Of a stretch of 62,871 nt of DNA, positions 34,772 through 42,861 are shown piece after piece (the first letter of the stretch is position 1; each line of letters opens with the position of its first letter). Origin of the DNA: a virus. A model generated the notes under the pieces. The model was not told the origin of the DNA, ran no database searches, and saw nothing but the letters and a program-made list of their open reading frames with translations. The stretch lies in IMG/VR virus record IMGVR_UViG_3300046012_000093, positions 1-62,871 of that record. One strand, written 5' to 3'. The translations under genes and the position numbers were made by a program.

Positions 34772-34987
34772 TCAGTTGCCTAGTAGTGTCTGTACTGCCT
34801 TCAGGGCGTTCGTAGCCTGGATAGACAGCTTCTGTTGGACTTCGGCCTCATGGGCATGGAAGTCAGCCAGTTCGGAGTGAAAATCCAAGACGTCTTCTAG
34901 ATCACTCTGGAGCTTTGAAAACTTCAGGAGGACAGAAGTTACCGTCTTCGTACCGAAGAGATTCTTAAACATAGTCAGTAGATTCAT
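34772..34987 (-). CDS. Small helical protein before SSB
   Basis: 71 residues with a heptad-like helical middle (FSKLQSDLEDVLDFHSELADF) and ATG preceded by AGGAAAG. First gene downstream of the promoter at 35004-35032, followed by the SSB-like gene. Function unknown. Confidence 0.65.
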   Translation of the reverse strand: MNLLTMFKNLFGTKTVTSVLLKFSKLQSDLEDVLDFHSELADFHAHEAEVQQKLSIQATNALKAVQTLLGN

Positions 34988-35003
34988 TTTCTTTCCTATT
35001 ATT

Positions 35004-35032
35004 ATTATATCAAATTATACGCTTGTCGTCAA
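35004..35032 (-). promoter_or_regulatory. Sigma70-type promoter, leftward
   Basis: -35 TTGACG (35027-35032), 17-base spacer, -10 TATAAT (35004-35009). It sits in the only sizeable gap after PolA and would start transcripts near 34997 for the small helical gene, SSB and downstream nucleotide genes. Same hexamers and spacing as the 52469 promoter. Confidence 0.85.
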
Positions 35033-35073
35033 CTACTTTTTAATAACCAGCTAACCAAGATCGAATACCCCAT

Positions 35074-37659
35074 CTAGTGTGTCTCTGCCCACGTAGGCCC
35101 GATCTTGAATGATCCGGCGAGTGGGACACGGAAATTGAGTTCCTCACCGGCGTCTCTGATTGCGTCCTCGGTGATCTTTCCGAGTTCTTCTGCATCTCTA
35201 TGGATGACTTGATGTTGTCCTTCGTCATGGACATCAGCGACCTTCCTGTGTTCGATTCCCTTCTCACGACCCTTTTGATCTATCATGACTGAGGCGGTCT
35301 TCATGACGATGGCTTCTGCGGGTTGAATCTTATAGTTGAGCGCAGCAGACCTGTTAGGGCACCTGACGTACCCTCCGTCAGGACAGAGTAGAAACCCTCC
35401 GTTCCTATCGAACTCGGCCTGTGCGGCCTCTGTAGCCTCTTTAAGACCAGGACAGACTAGATACATCTGTTCCTGAATCCAAGTCCCGTAAGTTTCTATT
35501 TCTTGTCTAGTACCAACCATACCCGCTGTTGACGCCAGTTTCGGAGGATACGCACCGAAGAGGTTAGCAAAGAAGACATTCTTGACAGGTTTTCGAGCGA
35601 TACCAATGATGTCAGCATTCTCTTGATGTGGGTCTGGGCAGAATTCTGTGTCGTAATATCTTCGACCTGTTGAAGGGTCAGGTAGAACGTTAGCGAAACA
35701 TCGCATCTGAATTGACTTGGCGTCGTACCCAAGGAGCGTCCATACGGAGTGATCCGGAACTGTCCAAAGGCGGCGGCATTCTTGTCCATATTCTGCCTCG
35801 GTGCTTGGTATGTTAGCTGTGTTACCCGTTATGGTAATGAAGTCATCTTGTTTCATTACCCATGTACCAAATTCTGTCGTAGGACACCAGACAGGTTCAA
35901 TTCCCTCATAACGGAGAGACATGTCCTTCGTCCGCATGAAGACACTTTTCGTTTGGACTACGTTATAACCCATCCGTTGATTCAAACCCTTGAGTTTTCT
36001 TTTCTGACAAGCAGAAATTCGTGTCTCTGAAATAAGATATAAGCATGTCAGAAACGCATCTAACAACGATCCTTCAGCTTGTGCAAAAGTCCAGGTTTCA
36101 CGTCCTCTAGGACGACACCCATCAGCTAATAAGAACCCTTGCATCATAGCTTTGAGTTCTGGATCAGAGAGTTTACAAATCTCCGATGTCCAGTCTCTTT
36201 CATATTTCTCTTGGATTAATTCAAAGTCAGACTCTTTGACATCATTATCGAAAGGAGCATTAATTCTAATTCGAGCGTTATGTCGAAGTTTGTGTGCTTC
36301 GACTAGTTTTTCTTTAAGATCATTTTTGTGACCAGAACTATCTCTAGCTGTATTGACCCACGAATGGTTTCGCGTACAAAAGAATCTTTTATCAGGATGT
36401 TTCTGACCGAAACTATATATTTCTGCTTGATCAAAAGTTGAGACGTCAAGTAGTGGCGTCCACTTTTTAGTCTTAGTGTTTAAGTCATATGCTAGAATAT
36501 CTTCACCGACAACTAACTCATTATAATATCTCCAACCATTTCGAGTAAGTGCTTGAGAATACAACGGTACACAATTCGGTCCCGTGTGAGTCATCCGTCT
36601 TGAAGCTGCTCCACAAGAGAAGACCTTGCCGTGAATCCTCGAATCTCCAGAGACGTGATTCAGCCAAGTGTCGATCATGTTAGCTCGACCGAAGACTACG
36701 AGATAGTCAGCGATGGCGGTGATCTTTTCGCCCGTCTCTCCTTGGAGAGTCTTCGCGAAGTCCTTCAGAGAATCTTCGTCGACTTGGGGATTACCTTTCT
36801 TGGTGAACTTCTTAGGTTCCCAGCCCAGATCAGTGAGACGACGGAGACGCTGGAGAGGAGACGCGATGTTAAAATCTTGGTGTTCATAGACTGAGTATGT
36901 TCCGTCATTGTTGTGCTCTACTTTGTCATATTCTTCAAGGTGTCGTACATAACTGCTATATGGTCGTCCATCTCTTGTAACCCGATACTGATAGTCGCCA
37001 GCTCTGACGAGTTCAGCCGGGAAGATTTCGCGGATAGACTCTTCAAGACTTTGCTGGCGTGTTCTAAGCGAGGCGTACAGAGACTTAGCTGCGCCTGTAT
37101 CAAAGTGAAATCCATTCCGTTGTTGCTTGTCGATGACGTGGCGAATTCTATGTTCGAGGTAGCAACTCTTTTCCGAGAAACCGACATGACGCATCTTCCT
37201 CGTTAGAATTTCCAACAGCTTGAAATTAATCCTAGCATCAGAAACACAACGCTCCAGTAGAGCAGGCGTGTATCGTGTAAAGTCTTCAATACCTACACCT
37301 TCTTTTTTAATCCCAAGACGCTCTCCATAAGACTCCAGACTATGACCACCGGGAAGACGAGGATGATATAGATAACTAAGTACAAGAGTGTCCAGAATAC
37401 GACTAACGGGAATAGAAGTCCCCAACAGACGATTAATCGTAGGAATGTCGAAAGAGAGAGCATTATGGCCTACCCATATCGTGTCTCGATCCGCTTCTTG
37501 AATGAACTTAAGAACGGCGTCTCGACCGACCAAGCGATGGACAACACCGTCATGGCAAGATATAACAACCGCACAATGAATAACGGTAGCTTTGAGATCA
37601 TCTGTTTCAATGTCTATGATCTTGTATTTAGATTTGTTCTGTTCCCAATTTAGATACAT
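35074..37659 (-). CDS. DNA polymerase I family (PolA) with intein
   Basis: 861 residues before splicing, 610 after. 3'-5' exonuclease: IIDIETD (D16, E18), VGHNALSFD (D71), CVSDARIN (D141). Polymerase motif A GYDAKSI (D646), motif B RKPVKNVFFANLFGAY (R689, K693, Y704), motif C VHDEGQ (H811, D812). An intein interrupts the conserved MTHTGPN/TANIPS segment at residues 363-613. T7-like family A replicative polymerase working with the primase-helicase encoded upstream. AAGGAAAC precedes ATG. Confidence 0.95.
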   Translation of the reverse strand: MYLNWEQNKSKYKIIDIETDDLKATVIHCAVVISCHDGVVHRLVGRDAVLKFIQEADRDTIWVGHNALSFDIPTINRLLGTSIPVSRILDTLVLSYLYHPRLPGGHSLESYGERLGIKKEGVGIEDFTRYTPALLERCVSDARINFKLLEILTRKMRHVGFSEKSCYLEHRIRHVIDKQQRNGFHFDTGAAKSLYASLRTRQQSLEESIREIFPAELVRAGDYQYRVTRDGRPYSSYVRHLEEYDKVEHNNDGTYSVYEHQDFNIASPLQRLRRLTDLGWEPKKFTKKGNPQVDEDSLKDFAKTLQGETGEKITAIADYLVVFGRANMIDTWLNHVSGDSRIHGKVFSCGAASRRMTHTGPNCVPLYSQALTRNGWRYYNELVVGEDILAYDLNTKTKKWTPLLDVSTFDQAEIYSFGQKHPDKRFFCTRNHSWVNTARDSSGHKNDLKEKLVEAHKLRHNARIRINAPFDNDVKESDFELIQEKYERDWTSEICKLSDPELKAMMQGFLLADGCRPRGRETWTFAQAEGSLLDAFLTCLYLISETRISACQKRKLKGLNQRMGYNVVQTKSVFMRTKDMSLRYEGIEPVWCPTTEFGTWVMKQDDFITITGNTANIPSTEAEYGQECRRLWTVPDHSVWTLLGYDAKSIQMRCFANVLPDPSTGRRYYDTEFCPDPHQENADIIGIARKPVKNVFFANLFGAYPPKLASTAGMVGTRQEIETYGTWIQEQMYLVCPGLKEATEAAQAEFDRNGGFLLCPDGGYVRCPNRSAALNYKIQPAEAIVMKTASVMIDQKGREKGIEHRKVADVHDEGQHQVIHRDAEELGKITEDAIRDAGEELNFRVPLAGSFKIGPTWAETH
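35821..36573 (-). other. Intein in DNA polymerase
   Basis: Residues 363-613 (251 residues). Begins with Cys363 (CVPLYSQALTRNGWRYYNE, block A), block B FFCTRNHSW (T429, H432), one LAGLIDADG-like helix GFLLADGC (D513), a degenerate second half, and ends FITITGN613 before Thr614. The usual penultimate His is Gly. Removing it rejoins MTHTGPN and TANIPS. The Thr +1 nucleophile is standard. The endonuclease domain seems partly decayed. Confidence 0.9.
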
Positions 37660-37804
37660 TCGTTTCCTTGTCCTGTTCAGTCAGGATTCTATTTATAGTT
37701 TGTGAAGCTTCATCAAGTAACTTACAAACGGCCATCGATGCGTTACAAACTCTCACCATCATCATACAATCATCTGCAACATCTGACGGAGTTCTCATTG
37801 TCAT
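37628..37804 (-). CDS. Small hypothetical overlapping polA start
   Basis: 58 residues (starts MTMRTPSDVADDCMMMVRV, ends NVSKLGTEQI). Starts by ATGA overlap with the upstream stop and runs 32 bases into the polymerase gene in another frame. Cys- and Met-rich helical peptide; function unknown. Confidence 0.55.
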   Translation of the reverse strand: MTMRTPSDVADDCMMMVRVCNASMAVCKLLDEASQTINRILTEQDKETNVSKLGTEQI

Positions 37805-38022
37805 GGTGTCTCAAATGAATGAGTCGGATCGGACTTTCCGAAATCCTCAGACAGATAAGGCCACAGATGACGTGTCAGAAAGTTCTGTAATTCTTCTCCA
37901 TCTGTAATGACTTGACCATCATTACTACTAGTCCATTTAAGAATCAAACTTTCTAAACTCTTCTTGAGACCTTCTTTAGTGGATACATCGAGCCAGAATT
38001 CTGCTGATTTACTCACGCCCAT
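37801..38022 (-). CDS. Small hypothetical, 73 residues
   Basis: Helical protein (EFWLDVSTKEGLKKSLESLIL, later EELQNFLTRHLWPYL) overlapping the primase-helicase stop. Between primase-helicase and polymerase, so possibly a replisome accessory factor; unproven. Confidence 0.65.
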   Translation of the reverse strand: MGVSKSAEFWLDVSTKEGLKKSLESLILKWTSSNDGQVITDGEELQNFLTRHLWPYLSEDFGKSDPTHSFETP

Positions 38023-39653
38023 ATCTCCTGTGACGTCTTTTGTTCGTAGTTCATCGCCTGTTCTTTCGAGAGTTCGACGAGACGACCAGTCATCGAGTCA
38101 TAGAAGAGGTGACAAGCTGGACCTGTCCGACCTGTAAACCTGTTCTTCTGTACCATCAACTTAGTCGTGTTCCTCCGAGTCTCGTCGGCGTCTTCCTTGT
38201 CTCTGACACATTTGAGAACTAGATTACCTAATTGTTCGACACCGGCAGAACCTCTGATCTTACCCTCACGATTCAGGTGGATCACAGCTAGGACAAAGAT
38301 CGACAACTCCATACAGAGTGTCTTGATCTTAGTGGCGATCTCGTCTAGTTGCTTTCGCTCGTCTCCACTTTGATCAGAGACGACAATGCTAAGGTGGTCC
38401 AGGAAAACATATTTGCACCCCATGGCCACCATATGGCGGATTTTGGCAAGAACTTCATGTACACTGTTAGACCCGAAGTGATCCCAAACGACAACCCTGT
38501 CACTGTCAAGAGTATCAGTAAAGTACTTACGTAGTTCTTCTGTACTAACGGAGGATCGGACATCAGGAAGATGCAGAGGACGATTAGCTGTAATAGACAT
38601 GAGCCCGAGAGCAGTATCATAGTTCGGTTCCTCCAACATCATGAAACCGACACCATAGTCTTTCTTCTCTCGCTTGAGTTCTTCGAGGAAGTGGTGTCCA
38701 ATTTCTTTGAGAATAGTCGTCTTACCGTCACCAGTCTCAGCCGTCAGGATTACTAGTTCTGTCAGCCTAGCGCCGTAAGTCTTTTCATTCAGTCCTGCCC
38801 AAGGATAAGAGATCGTCTCGACTTCACGAGGCTTCGACACTTCGTCCCAGAGATCACGTCCTAGCTTCAGACCAGAAGGTGTGTAGACCGGAGCCTGCCA
38901 CCACTCTTGGATATAGCCTTGGGCTTTCCCATGAAGGAGATAGTCGTTAGGGTCTTTGTACTCCTTCAGTGTGAGGACATGGACCTTTCCGAGTGGGAAC
39001 AGCGCAGCGACAGCCAGAGCGGCTTCCTGACCGGGATAGCGGACTTCTCCGGTAGTCGGGTTGACCTTTGCGTCATCCTTGTCTAGGGCGACGACAATCC
39101 TGTCAAAGGAGTTCAGCCATTCGAAGTTATTCGCACACTGTCTGGCAGCCCCGTCAGCACTCTTGACGGCGACACAAGGAAATCGACTACCTGACATCTC
39201 GAAGGCTGCCATGGCGTCGCAGGCACCTTCTGTGATCGTCACAGCCCTGGCAGAACCAGGTTCGAAGAGTTGTTGGCCGAAGAGTTGACAGTCTGCACCG
39301 ACCTTACCTTCGGTGAAGAAGTCCTTCGTATTGATGATACGATATTGATTACCTGCGTGGATGCCGTCTCGATACCAAGGATATTGGTGTCGTTCACCGT
39401 CAGTCCACACACCATATTTAGCCGCCGTAGCGGCAGAGATTCCCCTGTCTTTCAACTCTGAGAAATCTTGAGCGACAGGTCTGATGCCTGTCTTAGTTTT
39501 GAATTCGTCCACTTGTTGTGGTTTCTTCTTTCTTTGAGTAGTTGTAGAACACGAGAAACAATGAGTATGACCGTCGTCATACACGGCTAGGGCGTCAGAA
39601 CTTCCACAAGTCGGGCAAGACTGATGCCCACGAAATCGACTCTCTGTCCTCAA
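38013..39653 (-). CDS. Primase-helicase, T7 gp4-like
   Basis: 546 residues from TTG 39653 (TTGA overlap with the small upstream gene). Zinc-binding domain CPTCGS...HCFSC (about 14-36), TOPRIM primase with VTITEGACDAMAAFE and VALDKDDAK, and a hexameric helicase with Walker A TAETGDGKTT and Walker B KYVFLDHLS. Primes and unwinds the fork for PolA. Complete relative to T7 gp4 (566). Confidence 0.95.
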   Translation of the reverse strand: MRTESRFRGHQSCPTCGSSDALAVYDDGHTHCFSCSTTTQRKKKPQQVDEFKTKTGIRPVAQDFSELKDRGISAATAAKYGVWTDGERHQYPWYRDGIHAGNQYRIINTKDFFTEGKVGADCQLFGQQLFEPGSARAVTITEGACDAMAAFEMSGSRFPCVAVKSADGAARQCANNFEWLNSFDRIVVALDKDDAKVNPTTGEVRYPGQEAALAVAALFPLGKVHVLTLKEYKDPNDYLLHGKAQGYIQEWWQAPVYTPSGLKLGRDLWDEVSKPREVETISYPWAGLNEKTYGARLTELVILTAETGDGKTTILKEIGHHFLEELKREKKDYGVGFMMLEEPNYDTALGLMSITANRPLHLPDVRSSVSTEELRKYFTDTLDSDRVVVWDHFGSNSVHEVLAKIRHMVAMGCKYVFLDHLSIVVSDQSGDERKQLDEIATKIKTLCMELSIFVLAVIHLNREGKIRGSAGVEQLGNLVLKCVRDKEDADETRRNTTKLMVQKNRFTGRTGPACHLFYDSMTGRLVELSKEQAMNYEQKTSQEIWA

Positions 39654-39799
39654 ATGTCTTGCGTATAATCGTCTTGTAGGACCCTGTTGATGTCTAGTTC
39701 ATGTAGATCGTCATCAAAGAAGTCCTTCTGGTCGTCTAGGAAGTCTCCGTCGACTTCGATGTAATCGGATTGGTTCTCTGGTGTTTCATTCTCTAGCAT
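39650..39799 (-). CDS. Small acidic protein before primase-helicase
   Basis: 49 residues (starts MLENETPENQSDYIEVDG), with 16 Asp/Glu and a DFLDDQKDFFDDD run. GAAAGGAAAG lies upstream. Stop overlaps the helicase TTG. Could be a DNA-mimic or protein-binding peptide; unproven. Confidence 0.6.
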   Translation of the reverse strand: MLENETPENQSDYIEVDGDFLDDQKDFFDDDLHELDINRVLQDDYTQDI

Positions 39800-39810
39800 C
39801 GTCTTTCCTT

Positions 39811-41280
39811 TCAGGAGAATAACCTGTTACGAATCTGTTCTAGCGTCTGATAGTTCTCGATCTGACCGTTCCGGAAGACTTCTTTCAGAAGGCCCGACTT
39901 TTCTTGTTCGTGTGTCTGTTGGTCGTAGAGGATGAACTTTCCGTCTTCTTCTTCGACACGGAGGAGACCACGGGCAGATTTCTTCAGCCCTGAGTCTGTC
40001 TTCGGGTCTTTGAAGAGTTCTCTGTCTTGCCCGTCGACGACACCGAACGTCGCCTTGATCGCGGTTCCGAAGTTGTCCCTCGTGACGTGTTGGTACGTAT
40101 AACTTCCGATACCGAAGACGACATTCCCAGACGAGAAGCCCTTCTGCTTCAGACCTTCGAGGATTGCAGTAGCACGTTCAAGCGTGATCGAATCTCCGTA
40201 GATCAGTCCGACGTGACTGTCGAGCGTCCTGTGACCGTTCTCAGTGACAGTCCCACCAAAGACGTCCCAGAGACATTCGACTGCACCCTTGTAAGCAGGA
40301 GAACCTTCTTCTGCATCAGGATCACCGACGATGATCTTCACAGGATCACCAGAGTCAGGACGGAAGACTACCTTACCAGTCCTAGAAAGGATTTCTTCCT
40401 TCAACTCGACAGTGAATTCTGTCAATACTTGCCAGAAATCCCAGGTGTCAGACACGATGCTGACTATCCCTTCTGGGTAGGTCTCAGTCACTAGACGTCT
40501 GAACGTCTCGATTTCGTCGTCTTGTCCGCCCATACACATCACTGAGTGTTCTGTAGCAGGGACTGAGCCACCGACGAACGTCTCTCCACCGGCGTAGTAG
40601 TCTTCGAGGTAGTCAATCGCGGAGACTGTGTCTGTTCCTGTGAATGACAGGAGATGTCCTGCACCAGACTGAGCGGCGTCGTAGATACCCGACTGACCTC
40701 TCATAGAGAAGTCATGTCCCTGCCAAGGAACGAAACCTTCGTCTGCTCCAGTCGCCTTCGTGTACTTCTCGATCAGACGACGATATTCATAGGCTGTCGT
40801 CGCCGACGTGATAGATTTCCAGATCGAGGCGGATAGTTGTGTCTCGACGTAGTTCGTCAACCAGAAGAAACGAGGGTCTGTGTTCTTGATCGTAAACAAC
40901 GGGACACGGATGTCGACTCGACTACCTTCTGGGAGGGCCTTGATCGACAACGGGAGGAATCCTAGATCGTGAAGTTCCTCGATGTGTGAGACATCGACGT
41001 TCTTCAGTCCGAGCGATTGTTCTAACCGACGTCGATAACGACTGACGATCTCTTTCTTCGGTCTGTCGAAGAACTCCTTGTTCCATAGGTCTGTCAGCAA
41101 CCACTGACAAACACCTTGGAGTCCGAAGAACACGACCTTGTGATCGAAGTCAGGAAGGACACTCGCGAACTTGTCAGAACGACAGGTGAAGTTCGAGTAG
41201 ACGAGTTCAGTCCCCGGAGGGTACTGTTGTCTGTGTCCTGTCTTGTAGAAGTCTGTCGCATGTAGTGGAGAGAGTTTCAT
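39811..41280 (-). CDS. nadV: Nicotinamide phosphoribosyltransferase
   Basis: 489 residues. Joins nicotinamide and PRPP to give NMN. Conserved features: DFYKTGHRQQYPPGT at the N-terminus, GHDFSMRG (D190, R194) and the phosphorylated-His motif VPATEHS (H245). Its partner prs lies 2 bases upstream and supplies PRPP. NadV-Prs pairs occur in other phages such as KVP40, and NAMPT-based pathways are known to restore NAD+ consumed by host defence. No NMN adenylyltransferase was seen, so the host enzyme would finish NAD+. Confidence 0.96.
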   Translation of the reverse strand: MKLSPLHATDFYKTGHRQQYPPGTELVYSNFTCRSDKFASVLPDFDHKVVFFGLQGVCQWLLTDLWNKEFFDRPKKEIVSRYRRRLEQSLGLKNVDVSHIEELHDLGFLPLSIKALPEGSRVDIRVPLFTIKNTDPRFFWLTNYVETQLSASIWKSITSATTAYEYRRLIEKYTKATGADEGFVPWQGHDFSMRGQSGIYDAAQSGAGHLLSFTGTDTVSAIDYLEDYYAGGETFVGGSVPATEHSVMCMGGQDDEIETFRRLVTETYPEGIVSIVSDTWDFWQVLTEFTVELKEEILSRTGKVVFRPDSGDPVKIIVGDPDAEEGSPAYKGAVECLWDVFGGTVTENGHRTLDSHVGLIYGDSITLERATAILEGLKQKGFSSGNVVFGIGSYTYQHVTRDNFGTAIKATFGVVDGQDRELFKDPKTDSGLKKSARGLLRVEEEDGKFILYDQQTHEQEKSGLLKEVFRNGQIENYQTLEQIRNRLFS

Positions 41281-41282
41281 GA

Positions 41283-42086
41283 TCAGATTCTTTCTAGTTT
41301 CCAGTCTGATACGTCACCGAAGACGTTCGGACAATAAATCTTGTCGATAAGATCATCGAAGACGTTGAACCCTTTACTGAAGATACCGTGAGTCACATAG
41401 AGAGAGACTGATCCAGAACCATTTCGCTTCAACTCTTTAGCGAGTTCGATGAACGTCCGACCTCCGTCACAGATGTCGTCGACTATCAGACAAGGTTCGT
41501 CTGACAAGCGACCGTTGATATGGAGGACTGTACCAGTGATCTCACCTGTGTCGACGTCTCGTTTCTTGTCGGCGTTCAGGACATCGAGACCTAAGACCTT
41601 CGAGACTGCGTTGATCTTCTTCAACGCTCCGGCGTCAGGCGAGACGATGACAGTACGCTTCGGGAGGTTTCTGATTCCCTTGACGAAGGATTCTTGTCTG
41701 ACATTGTACGAACGGTCGAGTAGAGCCATAGCGACTTCACTGTGGATGTCCCAGACTTCGACTGAGTCATACTTCTGAGCGTTAATCAGATCAGCGAAGA
41801 CCTTCAACGACAGACTCTCACCAGGAGCACAGACTCTGTCCTGTCTGGCATACGGGACATACGGACAGACGAGGTTGATCGGGATGTATCCGTATGTCCG
41901 CCGGAGAGAGTCTGTCATGACGAGCAACTCCATGACGTCCGCCGAATTCCTCAGATCAGCCCTGATCAGAATACGACTAAGAGACTTCGGAATCTTATCT
42001 GTGTATAACTTGACGTGGATTTCTCCACCTGGAAAGATAAATGATTCGAACGAAATCTCAGTATCAGACGAGACTCGAAGTGACAT
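41283..42086 (-). CDS. prs: Ribose-phosphate pyrophosphokinase
   Basis: 267 residues from ATG 42086 (MSLRVSSDTE); a longer frame from 42233 overlaps the upstream gene and lacks homology. PRPP loop LIVDDICDGGRTF, ATP/ribose sites VCPYVPYARQDR and VSPDAGALKK. Makes PRPP from ribose-5-phosphate, feeding NadV. Shorter than bacterial Prs (about 315), with the N-terminus trimmed as in other phage Prs. Confidence 0.92.
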   Translation of the reverse strand: MSLRVSSDTEISFESFIFPGGEIHVKLYTDKIPKSLSRILIRADLRNSADVMELLVMTDSLRRTYGYIPINLVCPYVPYARQDRVCAPGESLSLKVFADLINAQKYDSVEVWDIHSEVAMALLDRSYNVRQESFVKGIRNLPKRTVIVSPDAGALKKINAVSKVLGLDVLNADKKRDVDTGEITGTVLHINGRLSDEPCLIVDDICDGGRTFIELAKELKRNGSGSVSLYVTHGIFSKGFNVFDDLIDKIYCPNVFGDVSDWKLERI

Positions 42087-42088
42087 AG

Positions 42089-42313
42089 TTACCTCTTCAT
42101 GAAACTCGGCGTCCCCCAACGACCGAAACCTACTTCGATCTCTTCGTCGTATTCGGACAGTGAACTCTCGATAGAGTTGATCTTTGCTTCCTTGTCGTAA
42201 TCCTGGAGCGTTTCTTGGACTACAGAGAGACACTCAGTACACGGCATGATTTTCTTGTCTCGTGGATCGAGACGGACTTCGTTCATCTCGGCGTTACAGA
42301 TATGGCACTTAAT
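42089..42313 (-). CDS. Zinc ribbon protein with apparent AUU start
   Basis: 74 residues if started at ATT 42313, 65 from ATG 42286. The extra N-terminal residues supply CHIC, which with CTEC at residues 25-28 completes a two-knuckle zinc ribbon (spacing like KCxxC...RLDPR...PCTEC, a common small phage protein). An in-frame TAG lies upstream and no ATG/GTG/TTG intervenes; GAAGAGGAAG ends 6-8 bases before ATT. The remainder is acidic and helical. Immediately upstream of prs. Confidence 0.7.
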   Translation of the reverse strand: MKCHICNAEMNEVRLDPRDKKIMPCTECLSVVQETLQDYDKEAKINSIESSLSEYDEEIEVGFGRWGTPSFMKR

Positions 42314-42332
42314 TGGAGTCTTCCTCTTCTTT

Positions 42333-42551
42333 TTATACTGAAGCTAATGTGAAAGCCAGACAGAGAAGAAATGACACGATTCCGATTCGGAGTGTCACTT
42401 TCTTGACCTGTCGATTCCGTAGAGTCGTGTCGTCGTCATCCCATGAATAGTGTTTCATGTCTGTACACGACCAACCTACCCACGAGACTATACAGACTAT
42501 TCCGGAGAATGCTGCCAAGATTATTGCGTATATCTGTGCTTTGTCAGTCAT
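42333..42551 (-). CDS. Small membrane protein, two segments
   Basis: 72 residues with two hydrophobic segments (about 6-28, IYAIILAAFSGIVCIVSW, and 55-70, IGIVSFLLCLAFTLA), separated by an acidic-basic loop (DDDDTTLRNRQVKK). Overlaps the end of the GNAT gene. Unknown role. Confidence 0.7.
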   Translation of the reverse strand: MTDKAQIYAIILAAFSGIVCIVSWVGWSCTDMKHYSWDDDDTTLRNRQVKKVTLRIGIVSFLLCLAFTLASV

Positions 42552-42861
42552 TTCTCTTCCTCACACACGACCAGAGTTCGACAGTATGTCCTGTCTTTCG
42601 TGAATCAAACGCTTCACAGAGTTTCCAGCCTGTAGAAGCTAGGAGATGTCGTTGAGCGACATTCTCACGATCTACGGTACAGATCATCATGTCATAGCCG
42701 AATTCGTCGAAGACTATCCTCTGACGTTCCAGATTGGCCTTCGTCCCAACACCGTTACCCCTGTGGTCTTTAGGAACGTAGACCGAATGTGAGACGACGA
42801 CTTGTGAACATCCAGGGAGGCTGGTGAGTTCACCTATGACATCTTCGATGTTCATTCTCAT
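42544..42861 (-). CDS. GNAT acetyltransferase-like protein
   Basis: 105 residues. Acetyl-CoA loop as VYVPKDHRGNGVGTKA (R/Q-x-x-G-x-G/A type: RGNGVG) followed by a helix and FGYDMMICTVDRENVAQRHLLASTGWKL, the GNAT C-terminal pattern. Overlaps the ATP-grasp stop by ATGA. GNAT-like enzymes accompany amidoligase systems in other genomes, so it may N-acylate the product. Confidence 0.8.
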   Translation of the reverse strand: MRMNIEDVIGELTSLPGCSQVVVSHSVYVPKDHRGNGVGTKANLERQRIVFDEFGYDMMICTVDRENVAQRHLLASTGWKLCEAFDSRKTGHTVELWSCVRKRND

